From: Altererythrobacter sp.
GTDB lineage: Bacteria > Pseudomonadota > Alphaproteobacteria > Sphingomonadales > Sphingomonadaceae
Direction: 5' to 3'
NCBI GenBank assembly: GCA_031178065.1
Contig: JAPSJS010000006.1
Location: 33,165 to 97,164 of the forward strand
Length of the DNA stretch: 64,000 nucleotides
In this document: positions 1-8,888 of the stretch, in pieces
Layout: each line of letters opens with the position of its first letter
Position numbering within the stretch: position 1 is the first letter of the stretch
Translations under genes and position numbers: made by a program
Notes under the pieces: model-generated
What the model saw: the letters and a program-made list of their open reading frames with translations, nothing else
Databases searched by the model: none
Told to the model about the DNA's origin: nothing

Positions 1-1
1 C

Positions 2-262
2 GTGATCCTCATCTTCATTCTCGGGATCGGAAACTTCGCCTTGCACAAGGCGGTGCTCGAAAGCGGCCATCCGCTCCTCGGCCGGATGCCGTGGTTCGTG
101 CACATGCTCGGCGGTCGGATCACGCTGGTGACCGAATTCCTCGTGCTGCTCGCCGCAATGCTGCTGGTAGCCAACGGCTGGCCGGCGCTGGCCTGGGCCT
201 ATCTGCTCTACACCGCGCTCAACATGGCTTCGGCCTGGCTGATCCTGAGCGGCCGGGTCTGA
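2..262 (+). CDS. Small multi-pass membrane protein, cut by the window edge
   Basis: The frame is open from the first bases of the window, so the GTG at base 2 may not be the true start and the protein may be longer. The 86 visible residues are strongly hydrophobic. I see about three membrane segments, one at the extreme N-terminus, one near residues 42-58 and one near 60-82, joined by short loops. No catalytic motif is visible and I do not recognise the family. It runs in the same direction as the lipid-kinase-like gene that follows 38 bases later, so co-transcription is possible. Function is unknown. Confidence 0.6.
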   Translation: MILIFILGIGNFALHKAVLESGHPLLGRMPWFVHMLGGRITLVTEFLVLLAAMLLVANGWPALAWAYLLYTALNMASAWLILSGRV

Positions 263-300
263 GCGCCGGAACGCATGGCCGCTTCCGGCGCTATCGGGTC

Positions 301-1155
301 ATGAAGGAAGCGCGCCCGATCTGGCTGATCGCCAACCCCGCAAGCGGCAGCAACAGCCCGGCCGCGGTGGAGGCGCTGGAGACCTGCTGCGGCGACAACG
401 GCTTTGCACTCGAACGGCGCATAGCCTTTCCGGATGAACCACTGCCCGATGCTGCCGCGCTCGACGCGGCCGGCGTCGAGACGCTGGCGATCTACGCCGG
501 CGACGGGACGGTCAACGCCGCGGTAACGGGCCTCTACGGTTGGAGCGGAGCGATTCTCGTGCTGCCCGGCGGAACGATGAACCTGCTGGCCAAGCGGCTC
601 CACGGAGAATCGCCGACCGAGGAGATTGTCGCCCGCGCCGGCGCGGGCGCCGCGCGGCGGGTGAGGCCGATGGTGGCACGGACGGCTCACGGCGATGCGC
701 TGGCGGGCCTGCTCGCCGGGCCAGGCACCGCCTGGTATGCCGTGCGCGAGGCTCTGCGCGACGTCGACATCGCCGCCGCTGCCGAAAGTGCGGGGGAGGC
801 GCTTGCGGAAACCACCGGCGGTTCGATGCTGCGCTGCGTCAAGCCCCGCTTCGGCTCCGACGACGGCTACCCTCTGATCGAGATCACCCCCGGCCAGTGG
901 GGCCTTCAGATCGACGCCTATCATGCTGAGAACGCGGGCGAATTCCTCCAGCAGGGCTGGGCGCTCCTGCGCCGCCAGTTCCGCGAGGGGCCGCACGACC
1001 GGCTGGGGCTGGTCGACCGCCTCGAAGTAGCCGACCGCGACGGCGAGCCGATCGGCCTCCTAATCGACGGCGAACACGCACAAGGGCGTGCGCACGAGGA
1101 ATTCACCGTGGCCGCGTGCGAGGTCGATCTGCTAGCAACAGAGAATGGCTGCTGA
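301..1155 (+). CDS. Diacylglycerol kinase catalytic-domain (DAGK_cat/LCB5-like) protein
   Basis: The 284-residue protein carries hallmarks of the DAGK_cat fold: an N-terminal NPASG motif at residues 12-16, the nucleotide-binding GDGT motif (67-70), and LPGGTMN at 88-94. These enzymes transfer phosphate from ATP to a lipid such as diacylglycerol or a sphingoid base, at the cytoplasmic membrane face. The lipid used here cannot be read from sequence; sphingolipids of sphingomonads are one possibility. The frame is open further upstream, but that extension overlaps the preceding gene and has Arg-rich shadow composition, so the ATG at 301 is preferred. Its end overlaps the next gene by 11 bases, suggesting translational coupling. 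Confidence 0.8.
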   Translation: MKEARPIWLIANPASGSNSPAAVEALETCCGDNGFALERRIAFPDEPLPDAAALDAAGVETLAIYAGDGTVNAAVTGLYGWSGAILVLPGGTMNLLAKRLHGESPTEEIVARAGAGAARRVRPMVARTAHGDALAGLLAGPGTAWYAVREALRDVDIAAAAESAGEALAETTGGSMLRCVKPRFGSDDGYPLIEITPGQWGLQIDAYHAENAGEFLQQGWALLRRQFREGPHDRLGLVDRLEVADRDGEPIGLLIDGEHAQGRAHEEFTVAACEVDLLATENGC

Positions 1156-2005
1156 CAAAACGCTCCTCTTCCACCTGAGCGACATTCACTTCGGGCTTGA
1201 GGACAACCGCGCGCTCGACTGGGTGAAGCAGGAGATCGCCGAACAGGCTCCCGATGCGGTGGCAATCACCGGCGACCTGACGATGCGCGCTCGCACGCGC
1301 GAGTTCGATGCCGCGTGCCACTGGATCAAGTCGCTCGACGTGCCGGTGACGGTGGAAGTCGGCAACCACGATCTGCCCTACTTCAATCTGATCGAGCGGT
1401 TCTTCGAGCCCTATCGCCGCATCCGCGGGATCGCGGACCGGATCGAGCGTGAGATCGACCTGCCGGGCCTGGCGATCGTCCCCCTGAAGACGGCGGTGCG
1501 CGCGCAGCCGCGTTTCAACTGGTCGAAGGGCTGGGTCAGCCGCAGGGCGCTCAAAAAATGCCTCGCCGCGATCGATGCCTTGCCCGAGGGCGTGCGGGCG
1601 CTCGTCACCTGCCATCATCCGCTACGCGAGGCGGGCACCGCGGGCACGGCGCTGACCCGCGGCGGAAGCAGGGCGCTCGCCGCGCTCGCCCGCCGCCCGG
1701 TGCTCGCCGTGCTGAGCGGCCATGTCCACGACGCCTTCGACATCGTCGAAGAGACGCCGAACGGCCCTGTTCGCATGATCGGCGCGGGCACGCTGTCGAA
1801 GCGGACTCGCTCAACTCCGCCGAGCTTCAACGAGCTCACCTGGAACGGCACCACCCTGCACGTGCGCGTGCGCAATCTGGAAAACGTGCGTACCCGCGAC
1901 ATGCAGATCGACGACGTGCCAGAGGATGCGCGGCCCCCGCGCGACCCCGGCGAGCCGGTCGCGCCCGTGCGGCAGATCCCCCGCACCGATCCGCCGGTGC
2001 ACTGA
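1145..2005 (+). CDS. Calcineurin-like metallophosphoesterase
   Basis: This 286-residue protein has the full dimetal phosphoesterase motif series: DIH at 13-15, GDLT at 43-46, GNHD at 73-76, CHHP at 156-159 and GHVH at 192-195. Such enzymes hydrolyse phosphomono- or diesters using two metal ions. The small cap and order of motifs resemble the Icc/CpdA and UDP-2,3-diacylglucosamine hydrolase-like groups, but the substrate cannot be assigned. There is no signal peptide, so it should be cytoplasmic. The ATG sits 11 bases inside the upstream lipid-kinase-like gene, so the two probably form one unit. The C-terminal 20 residues are Pro- and Arg-rich. Confidence 0.88.
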   Translation: MAADKTLLFHLSDIHFGLEDNRALDWVKQEIAEQAPDAVAITGDLTMRARTREFDAACHWIKSLDVPVTVEVGNHDLPYFNLIERFFEPYRRIRGIADRIEREIDLPGLAIVPLKTAVRAQPRFNWSKGWVSRRALKKCLAAIDALPEGVRALVTCHHPLREAGTAGTALTRGGSRALAALARRPVLAVLSGHVHDAFDIVEETPNGPVRMIGAGTLSKRTRSTPPSFNELTWNGTTLHVRVRNLENVRTRDMQIDDVPEDARPPRDPGEPVAPVRQIPRTDPPVH

Positions 2006-2020
2006 ACCTGCCGCGCGCGC

Positions 2021-3055
2021 TCAGGGTTTGCCGAGCGCCTCGAGCACGCTGTCCCAGCGCACGAGCTTGAAGTTCTGCGCTTCCGGTTCGTTCATGCCGT
2101 CCTGGGCGATGAACAGCCCTGCGGGAAATTCCGGTCCGAAATCGCCCAGCTTGAGCTCGATGCCGTCGGTCTCCTCCGCGGCGCCGATCGTACCTGCGGC
2201 GATGCGGAAACGGCCGACCGGCTCCATTCCGGGCAGGCGGAACACGGCGTAGGCGTTGTCGCCCTGACTCGAGGCGACCAGAAGCCCGCCGTTCTCACCC
2301 TCGGGCGCGATGGCGAGGCCCTCGACGTCGGCGACCAGCATGGCGTTGTCGACCGTGGCCACGAGTTCACCAGGCGTTCCGTCCATGCGGAAGCGCCAGA
2401 TCCCGGCCATTTCCTCACCAACGTAGAGCGTGCCATCGCGCGGATCGACCACGCAGCCTTCGGGCTGGGTGGAGAGCTTGTGCCGGAACACAGTCTCGAC
2501 TGCGGGTTCCCCACCGTTCCAGCGCAAGGCCTGGCCGTGGAGCGAACCATCCTTGACCGGTGAATAGAGCATGACATCGGCGCCGCCGTGGCCCGGCCCC
2601 ATGCAGAAGCCGTAGCCTTCGCCGGGGCCAACATCGATCGTGCTCACGCGGCGCAGCTCGCCGCGCCCGGTGTCGAGCGTGAACAGCGCCACCTTGGCAT
2701 TTGCCGGATCGGTCCGTTCGCTGGCGCCGACGAGGACGGTGCCGTCGGCAAGTTCGACCAGATCGACGTTGTTGAGCAGACCGCCGGGAAGGAAGTGGCG
2801 GGCGTCGCCGTCGAGCCCGTAGACGTAGAGCCCGGCCTTCTTGTCCGTCGCGACGATCAGGCTTGCCGCGGGATTATCCGCATTGCGCCAGATCGCCGCA
2901 TCGTCGGCTGCGTCCGCATTCGCGGTGCCCACCGGCCGGGTTTCGGCGGTCGCTGTGACTTCGACCGCGGGATCGCCCATGATCGGTGCGGTCGCGCAGC
3001 CGCTTGCCGCCGCGAGAACCGCGGCGAGCGGAAAGATCTTGAATGCGTTTGCCAT
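2021..3055 (-). CDS. Beta-propeller phytase (3-phytase), lipoprotein
   Basis: A 344-residue protein with a lipoprotein signal peptide ending in a lipobox with Cys20. The mature part has beta-propeller phytase features: DDAAIW at 51-56, TDKK at 70-73, NNVDL at 95-99, and further on EGCVVD, LYVGEE and VEGLAI blade motifs whose acidic residues bind calcium in the family. These enzymes release phosphate from phytate (inositol hexakisphosphate) outside the cytoplasm. Length and blade order fit the family. The ATG overlaps the stop of the upstream TonB receptor (TGATG), so receptor and phytase are translated together. That pairing fits capture of phytate or its products at the outer membrane. Confidence 0.9.
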   Translation of the reverse strand: MANAFKIFPLAAVLAAASGCATAPIMGDPAVEVTATAETRPVGTANADAADDAAIWRNADNPAASLIVATDKKAGLYVYGLDGDARHFLPGGLLNNVDLVELADGTVLVGASERTDPANAKVALFTLDTGRGELRRVSTIDVGPGEGYGFCMGPGHGGADVMLYSPVKDGSLHGQALRWNGGEPAVETVFRHKLSTQPEGCVVDPRDGTLYVGEEMAGIWRFRMDGTPGELVATVDNAMLVADVEGLAIAPEGENGGLLVASSQGDNAYAVFRLPGMEPVGRFRIAAGTIGAAEETDGIELKLGDFGPEFPAGLFIAQDGMNEPEAQNFKLVRWDSVLEALGKP

Positions 3056-5847
3056 CAGAAGTTCACCCTCGCCCCGAATTTCATGGTCCAGCTATATTCT
3101 TCGTACTGGTAGAGATTCCGGCGCCCGCCATAGTTGTTGTAGGCGAAGTACTTGGCGTTGTTGATATTCACCCATTCGTAGAAGAGCTGAACGTTGTCGC
3201 TGACGCGGTACTTGGCGCTGAGGTCGACCTGGAAGTGGTCGTCGACCAGGCGATCTTCCTGAGCCTCATCGCCTAGCTCGTCCAGATAGGAGTCGCGATA
3301 GGTGCCCGCGACGCGCAGGCTGATCGGGCCCTTCTCGTATCCCAGCGCGATATTGGCCGTGTGCTTCGACGTCGAGGGCAGCGTGATCTCGCGCAGGTCC
3401 GTGGGATCGCCGTCGTTCGGGACGAGCCCGGTCGCATCGGTGTAGGTATAGTTCGCCTGCATCAGCAGCCCGTCGAACGGCGCTGGCAGCATGTTGAGTT
3501 TCTGTGCGACCGAAAGCTCCACGCCGAAGACTTCCGCGCTCTCGCCGTTGATCGGGATCGTCGCTTCGTCGAACTCGATCCCCTGATAGACGTCGCTCTC
3601 CCGGACGGTGTCGACAATGAAGTTTTTAATGTCCTTGTAGAACACCCCTGCGGTGATCGCGCCGTTGCCGGAGAAGTACCATTCGGCCGCGGCGTCGAAG
3701 TTCCACGCCTCGTAGGGCAGCAGGTCCGGATTGCCGAACTCGCCCTCGCGCTCGCCGTCGTCGTTCTCCTCCACCACGAAGCGCGGGGGGAGCTTGGACA
3801 GCTTGGGCCGCACCAGGCTGCGATAGCCGGCGGCGCGCAGCACCAGATCGGGCGTGGGCTCGTAGCGGATCGTTAGGCTCGGCAGCCAGTGATCGTAGTC
3901 GCGCTCGTAGGCGACCGGGGAGACGGTCACGGCTTCGTCCTCCACCAGCAGGACATGGTTGCCGGTGATGTCGTTCTTCGTCCGCTCGTAACGCACGCCG
4001 CCGATCACCCGCAGCGTGGCGCTGTCCCAGCGGCCGAGCAGGTAGCCGACGAGAATGTCTTCGGTGACCGAATAGTCCTCCACCGCACTGTCGAAATCGC
4101 TGTCGAGCGGGACCAGTGTGAAATCGTCGGGATTGCCGAACAAAAGGTCACGCGCGCCGTGATAGTTCGGGACCGGCGAGATGTCGGTGAGGCGGTAGGT
4201 CTGCTCACCGAGAACGTCGGCCAGCGTCAGATCGTCGTTCTCGAAATAGCGCGCCTCGAGGTTGTAGCTCTTGTCGCGCCAGCGCGCCTTGGCACCGCCC
4301 TGCACGGTGAACGTGCCGCCGTCGGTGACGAACTCGCGGCCTAGGTCGAACTTCGCTGCAAACTCTTCGTCCTGGGAATCGGAGAGCGCGGTGACCGTGA
4401 TGTCGTCGAGCCCATATTCGAGGGGGTCGAAGAAGGCCGCGGCGTTCGACCCGCTGACCGAATAGAGCGGCTTGCGCGGATCGGAATAATCGACGCCGAC
4501 CGCCAGACCGCTCTCCTCGAAGCCGGCCTCGAAATTGGCCGGATCGACCGAGCCGTCCTCGTTCTCGGTCGACTTGGCCCAGCTCGCCGAATAGCTGGCC
4601 TTCCAGTCACCGGTGTCGGTCTCGCCGCCGAGGACGATCGAGCGGATGCGCTGCGTCTCGAAACGGTCCTTGATCGAGCGCTGTACCTCGATCTCGCCGT
4701 CGGCGTCGTCGAACTCGACGCTCGTTCCGCTGCCCGAGCTCGGCGCTTCGCCGAACTTCAGCGAGACCTCACGGCGATATTCCTGGTCGTCGAACTGGCT
4801 GTAGAGGCCGCGCAGGTAGAGCTCGGTCGTGTCGCTCAGCCGCAGGTCGAAGTTGAGATTGGCGCTGATCCGCTCCCGCTCCACGTCGTAGTCGCGGTAG
4901 TTGACTTCCTCGGCGTAGATCAGCCCGTCGTCGTCGTCCCAGCCGTCGGCCTCGATGTTGTCGGTCTCGAACTTGCGCTTGTAGTACGATGCGCCGCCGG
5001 ACACGCCGAAGTTGTCGCTCAGCTTGGCGGCGAAATCGATGCTGCCCTTGGGCGAGACGTGGTCGGCGTAGTCGTTGTAGCTACCCTCGATCTTGGCAGT
5101 GAGCAGGTCCTTCTTGCGGTCGAAGGCGCTGGTCGTCTCGATTTCGATCGAGGCGCCGATCGTGTCCGCATCCATGTCGGGTGTCAGCGACTTCTTGATC
5201 TCGATCGATTCGATGATGTCGCTCGATATGACGTCGAGCGCGACTGAGCGGACGTCCGATTCCGGGGCCGGCAGGCGCACGCCGTTGAGCGAGGTTGCGT
5301 TGAGCTCCGGATCGAGTCCCCGAATCGAGACAAAGCGGCCCTCGCCCTGGTCGTTGAGCACGTTGACGCCAGGCAGGCGGCGCAGCGATTCGGCAACGTT
5401 CTGGTCGGGGAACTGGCCGATCGCGTCGCGCGTCAGCACGTCGCTCACGCCGTCGTTCCCGCGCTTGCGCGACAGGGCGCTGGCGAGATTGGCGTTCTGG
5501 CCGACGACCAGGATCTCGCGCGCGTCGTCGCCGCCGATCAGTACGTCGGTGCGGACGTAGCCGTCCGCCGGAACGCTCACGGTCTGGCGGACGCTCGGCG
5601 CGCCGACGTAGTTGACTTCGAGGGTGTATTCACCGGCCGGGACGTCGGAGAAGAGGAAGCTGCCGTCGCGCTCCGTCGTTGCGATGCGATCGAGCTCCAC
5701 CAGCCGCACTTGTGCCGCCTGCAGGGCGATTGTCTCGCTCGCATCGTAGACGCTGCCGACGAGGTCGCCGGCGAGTGTCGGGGTCGCGATCGCGGCCGCT
5801 AGGACTGCGCTGGCGGATGAAAGCAGATAACGCTTGCGGCTGAACAT
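3055..5847 (-). CDS. TonB-dependent outer-membrane receptor of a phytase operon
   Basis: A 930-residue receptor. It begins with a signal peptide (about residues 1-26, ending near TLAG), then a carboxypeptidase-regulatory-like beta domain (about 29-110). A plug domain follows, with the typical FPDQNVAESL, RLPGV, VSIRG and LNG-R-LP segments, and then a long beta-barrel ending in an aromatic residue (VNF). It would import a ligand using TonB energy. The phytase gene overlaps its stop codon, which points to inositol phosphates or a related phosphate source as ligand; this is inference from context. It is the first gene of the operon; a possible Pho box lies 62-79 bases before its ATG. Confidence 0.92.
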   Translation of the reverse strand: MFSRKRYLLSSASAVLAAAIATPTLAGDLVGSVYDASETIALQAAQVRLVELDRIATTERDGSFLFSDVPAGEYTLEVNYVGAPSVRQTVSVPADGYVRTDVLIGGDDAREILVVGQNANLASALSRKRGNDGVSDVLTRDAIGQFPDQNVAESLRRLPGVNVLNDQGEGRFVSIRGLDPELNATSLNGVRLPAPESDVRSVALDVISSDIIESIEIKKSLTPDMDADTIGASIEIETTSAFDRKKDLLTAKIEGSYNDYADHVSPKGSIDFAAKLSDNFGVSGGASYYKRKFETDNIEADGWDDDDGLIYAEEVNYRDYDVERERISANLNFDLRLSDTTELYLRGLYSQFDDQEYRREVSLKFGEAPSSGSGTSVEFDDADGEIEVQRSIKDRFETQRIRSIVLGGETDTGDWKASYSASWAKSTENEDGSVDPANFEAGFEESGLAVGVDYSDPRKPLYSVSGSNAAAFFDPLEYGLDDITVTALSDSQDEEFAAKFDLGREFVTDGGTFTVQGGAKARWRDKSYNLEARYFENDDLTLADVLGEQTYRLTDISPVPNYHGARDLLFGNPDDFTLVPLDSDFDSAVEDYSVTEDILVGYLLGRWDSATLRVIGGVRYERTKNDITGNHVLLVEDEAVTVSPVAYERDYDHWLPSLTIRYEPTPDLVLRAAGYRSLVRPKLSKLPPRFVVEENDDGEREGEFGNPDLLPYEAWNFDAAAEWYFSGNGAITAGVFYKDIKNFIVDTVRESDVYQGIEFDEATIPINGESAEVFGVELSVAQKLNMLPAPFDGLLMQANYTYTDATGLVPNDGDPTDLREITLPSTSKHTANIALGYEKGPISLRVAGTYRDSYLDELGDEAQEDRLVDDHFQVDLSAKYRVSDNVQLFYEWVNINNAKYFAYNNYGGRRNLYQYEEYSWTMKFGARVNF

Positions 5848-5908
5848 TTCCCGTTGCCCTCCTGAACCTTTGTTGGAGGGGCCGCTAAGGGCAGGGCATT
5901 ACACGCGT

Positions 5909-5926
5909 GTGGCGGTTGCGTGACAG
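5909..5926 (-). promoter_or_regulatory. Candidate Pho box before the receptor-phytase operon
   Basis: On the minus strand the site reads CTGTCAC, four bases, CCGCCAC. PhoB boxes are direct repeats of CTGTCAT spaced 11 bases start to start. The first repeat matches 6 of 7 and the second 4 of 7, with exact spacing. It lies 62 bases upstream of the receptor ATG, a sensible place for activation of a phosphate-scavenging operon. The weak second repeat makes this tentative. Confidence 0.35.
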
Positions 5927-5964
5927 AACGATGATGGCGTGAAGATCGCCGCCGTCGGGCGCGG

Positions 5965-7626
5965 TCAGGCGGCGGGGCGGGTCATCGCCGCTAGACCGAG
6001 GATCGCGCGCGCGATTTCGCGCTCGCCCATGATCACGTGATCGACGCCAAGCCGTTCGAGATGGCCGACCTCCTCGTCCGAATGGGCGCGCGCGAAGATC
6101 ACGATCTCGGGATTGAGCCGCCGGGCGTGCTCGGCAATCGCTCCTCCCTCGAAACCTTCAGGGATCGCGATGATCAGCTTGGAGGCATGCTGTATTCCCG
6201 CCTCGTCGAGGATGTGCGGGTTGGTCGCGTTGCCGATCACGACCTCGCACCCGGCCTCCTCCGCCTCGCGCGCGAAGTGCGCCTGCTCTTCGATCACGAC
6301 CAGTGCACGCCCCGGGTGCGCGGCTCCCTCGGCGATCAGCCGCCCTACGCGTCCGTGCCCGACGAGGATCACGTGCTCGCGCCGCTCGCGTTGCCGCGTT
6401 GCCTCGCGCTCCTGCGCGTGCGCCTCCTCGCGCCGTTTTACGTCACCGAGGCGTCCCGACAGCAGAGTGAAGATCAGCGGGTTGACGAGGATGGAGAAGA
6501 TCGCGCCCGCAAGGATCAGGTCGCGGCCCTCGGGCGGCAGGATCCCGAGTTGCATCCCCAGCCCCGCCAGGATGAACGAGAACTCGCCGATCTGTGCGAG
6601 GCTGCCAGCAACCGTCAGCGCCTTGCCGTTGTCGTATCCGAAGGCGCGCACGATCGCGTAGGCGGCGAGCGACTTTCCGACCACGATGATCGCCACGGTC
6701 GCGAGGACCGGCCCCGGCTGCTCTACGACCACAGAGGGATCGAACAGCATCCCGACCGAGACGAAGAACAGCACGGCGAAAGCGTCGCGCAGGGGCAACG
6801 TCTCCTCTGCCGCGCGCCGGCTCAACTGGGTCTCGCCCAGGATCATCCCGGCGAAGAAGGCGCCGAGCGCGAGCGAGACGTCGAAGACGTAAGCCGCGCC
6901 CAGCGCCACCCCGAGCGCGATCGACAGCACCGCCAGGCGGAAGAGCTCGCGCGATCCGGTATGCGCGGTCCAGTGCAGCGCGGCCGGGATCAGTCGCCGG
7001 GCCACGATCAGCATGAAGGCGAGGAAACCGCCGACCTTGAGCACGGTGAGCGCAACGGCGGTCAACAGGCCGCGGCCGCCCTCGCCGTCCGGCCCCCCGT
7101 CGAGCATGCCGGCTACGGCGGGGAGCAGCACCAGCGCGAGGATCATCGCCAGATCCTCGACGATCAGCCAGCCGACGGCGATGCGCCCGCGTTGGGTCTC
7201 GACCAAGTTGCGCGCCTGGAGCGCGCGGAGCAGGACGACGGTGCTGGCAACCGACAGCGCCAGGCCGAAGACCAGCCCCGCCGCGATCGACCAGCCGAGG
7301 TAGAGTGCCAGCCCCAGCCCCAACGCGGTCGCCACCGCGATCTGGATCACCGCCCCGGGCACCGCGATGTTCTTCACCGAAAGCAGGTCGCGGAGCGAGA
7401 AGTGCAGCCCGACGCCGAACATCAGCAGCATGACCCCGATTTCCGCCAGTTCGTTGGCGAGCGCGATGTCTGCGACGAAACCGGGTGTGAAGGGGCCGAC
7501 GATCACACCTGCGAAGAGATAACCCGCCACTGGGGAAACGCGCAGCTTGTGGGCGAGCGCTCCCATCAGGAATGCAACGACGAACCCTGCGACGATTGTG
7601 CCCATGAGCGGCGTGTGATGCGGCAT
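5965..7626 (-). CDS. ybaL: Kef/YbaL-type monovalent cation:proton antiporter with TrkA-N domain
   Basis: The 553-residue protein has about twelve N-terminal membrane helices of the CPA2 (Na_H_Exchanger) type (roughly residues 7-385). A charged linker follows (about 395-415), then a cytosolic Rossmann TrkA-N domain starting with HVILVGHGRVG. That Gly-rich turn binds a nucleotide that gates transport in the family. Substrate is probably K+ or Na+ exchanged for H+, and architecture matches YbaL/RosB/KefB. Length agrees with the family. It is transcribed away from the ribosomal-protein operon terminator on the same strand, so probably has its own promoter in 7627-7700. The ybaL symbol denotes the closest named architecture; orthology is not proven. 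Confidence 0.85.
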   Translation of the reverse strand: MPHHTPLMGTIVAGFVVAFLMGALAHKLRVSPVAGYLFAGVIVGPFTPGFVADIALANELAEIGVMLLMFGVGLHFSLRDLLSVKNIAVPGAVIQIAVATALGLGLALYLGWSIAAGLVFGLALSVASTVVLLRALQARNLVETQRGRIAVGWLIVEDLAMILALVLLPAVAGMLDGGPDGEGGRGLLTAVALTVLKVGGFLAFMLIVARRLIPAALHWTAHTGSRELFRLAVLSIALGVALGAAYVFDVSLALGAFFAGMILGETQLSRRAAEETLPLRDAFAVLFFVSVGMLFDPSVVVEQPGPVLATVAIIVVGKSLAAYAIVRAFGYDNGKALTVAGSLAQIGEFSFILAGLGMQLGILPPEGRDLILAGAIFSILVNPLIFTLLSGRLGDVKRREEAHAQEREATRQRERREHVILVGHGRVGRLIAEGAAHPGRALVVIEEQAHFAREAEEAGCEVVIGNATNPHILDEAGIQHASKLIIAIPEGFEGGAIAEHARRLNPEIVIFARAHSDEEVGHLERLGVDHVIMGEREIARAILGLAAMTRPAA

Positions 7627-7700
7627 TCAGTCTCCTTGGTGTCCTTCGCCCACATTCTTGCAGGAGAAAGGGCCGGTCAATTCCGAACGTGCCGGGGCGC

Positions 7701-7733
7701 AAAAAAAGGGCGGCCCCTTGCGGGACCGCCCTT
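7701..7733 (-). terminator. Rho-independent terminator of rplM-rpsI
   Basis: On the minus strand an 8-base stem (AAGGGCGG pairing with CCGCCCTT) encloses a C/G-rich loop and is followed directly by a run of T residues (the plus strand has seven A at 7701-7707). It lies 25 bases past the rpsI stop. This is the cleanest intrinsic terminator in the window. Confidence 0.85.
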
Positions 7734-7757
7734 CCGTTTGTCCGGTATGCGGAAGCC

Positions 7758-8276
7758 TTAGCGCTTCGAGAACTGGAAGCTGCGGCGGGCCTTGGCGCGG
7801 CCATACTTCTTGCGCTCGACCACGCGGCTGTCGCGGGTGAGGAAGCCGGCGGCCTTTACCGTGGCGCGCAGGGCGGGCTCATACTTGGTGAGCGCCTGCG
7901 AAATGCCGTGCTTGACCGCGCCGGCCTGGCCCGAAAGCCCGCCGCCCTTGACGGTGGCGATGACATCGAACTGCTCCGTGCGATCGGTGATCGCGAAGGG
8001 CTGGTTGATGATCAGGCGCAGCGTCGGCCGTGCGAAGTAGGTTTCCTGGTCGCGGCCGTTGATGGTGATCTTGCCCTTGCCTGGCTTGATCCACACGCGG
8101 GCCACGGCGTCCTTGCGGCGGCCGGTGGCGTAGGCGCGGCCTTGCTGGTCGAGCTCCTGCTCCCGCAGCGGGGCGGTGCTCTCGGCGATCGTCACCGCGT
8201 CGCTCTCGGGGGCGTCGCCGGCGATGTTCTTGAGGTCCGACAGATCGGACACGGTGTTCTTGTCGTCATCAGCCAT
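7758..8276 (-). CDS. rpsI: 30S ribosomal protein S9
   Basis: The C-terminal two thirds are classic S9: [14 protein letters not shown], then the [10 protein letters not shown] region, a [13 protein letters not shown] segment, and the basic tail ending FQFSKR, whose last Arg reaches toward the P-site tRNA in known ribosome structures. The 172-residue length includes an N-terminal extension of about 45 acidic residues, which is common in alphaproteobacterial S9. Its ATG overlaps the rplM stop (TAATG), the universal rplM-rpsI order, so the two are co-translated. Confidence 0.97.
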   Translation of the reverse strand: MADDDKNTVSDLSDLKNIAGDAPESDAVTIAESTAPLREQELDQQGRAYATGRRKDAVARVWIKPGKGKITINGRDQETYFARPTLRLIINQPFAITDRTEQFDVIATVKGGGLSGQAGAVKHGISQALTKYEPALRATVKAAGFLTRDSRVVERKKYGRAKARRSFQFSKR

Positions 8277-8755
8277 TATGCGGAGACCTTGTTCTTGCGG
8301 TTCATCGAGGCAACGTCGAGCACTTCGGGCTTCTGGCCGTCGTGCGGATGCTCGGTCCCGGCATAGAGGTGCAGCGCGCGCATCTGGTCGCGGCCCAGCG
8401 GACCGCGCGGAACCATGCGCTCGACCGCCTTTTCGAGCACGCGCTCGGGGAAGCGGCCTTCGAGCACCTTGGCCGGGGTCGTTTCCTTGATCCCGCCGGC
8501 ATAGCCGGTGTGCTTGTAGTACTTCTTGTCGCCCAGCTTGTTGCCGGTGAACCGCACCTTATCGGCATTGATCACGATCACGTGGTCGCCGCAGTCGACG
8601 TGGGGGGTGTAGCTCGGCTTGTGCTTGCCGCGCAGGATGTTGGCGACGATCGCAGCGAGGCGGCCGACGACCAGACCCTCGGCATCGATCAGGTGCCACT
8701 TCTTCTCGACCTCGGCCGGTTTGATCGACCGGGTGCTCTTGTGGAGCGCCTTCAT
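8276..8755 (-). CDS. rplM: 50S ribosomal protein L13
   Basis: The 159-residue protein shows the L13 pattern: KWHLIDAEG near the N-terminus, VGRLA, the conserved [21 protein letters not shown] block, [11 protein letters not shown], and the [12 protein letters not shown] region that contacts 23S rRNA. I take the ATG at 8755, which follows a GAAGGAATT ribosome-binding site. The open frame continues 31 codons upstream, but that stretch covers the promoter and leader. First gene of the rplM-rpsI operon. Confidence 0.97.
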   Translation of the reverse strand: MKALHKSTRSIKPAEVEKKWHLIDAEGLVVGRLAAIVANILRGKHKPSYTPHVDCGDHVIVINADKVRFTGNKLGDKKYYKHTGYAGGIKETTPAKVLEGRFPERVLEKAVERMVPRGPLGRDQMRALHLYAGTEHPHDGQKPEVLDVASMNRKNKVSA

Positions 8756-8819
8756 GGCTTCAATTCCTTCGAAATGTCTCTCGCCGCGAATCCGCATGAG
8801 AGCGGGCGCGGGAGCGGCG

Positions 8820-8848
8820 CATTTGTCGTCCGACCGCTCGAAAGTCAA
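8820..8848 (-). promoter_or_regulatory. Probable sigma-70 promoter of rplM-rpsI
   Basis: The minus strand has TTGACT (plus 8843-8848), a 17-base spacer and CAAATG (plus 8820-8825). The -35 box is strong and preceded by C, typical of alphaproteobacterial ribosomal promoters; the -10 is a weak match. It lies about 65 bases upstream of the rplM ATG. Confidence 0.45.
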
Positions 8849-8888
8849 GCAAATCCGGGGTTTTCGGCGGAGGTAAAATAATACCGTG

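Noticed and set aside
6037..7761. Open frame of 574 codons antisense to the Kef-type antiporter
   Set aside because: A membrane protein on the other strand explains the sequence; the antisense translation is low-complexity Asp/Arg/Gln/His-rich and has no domain.
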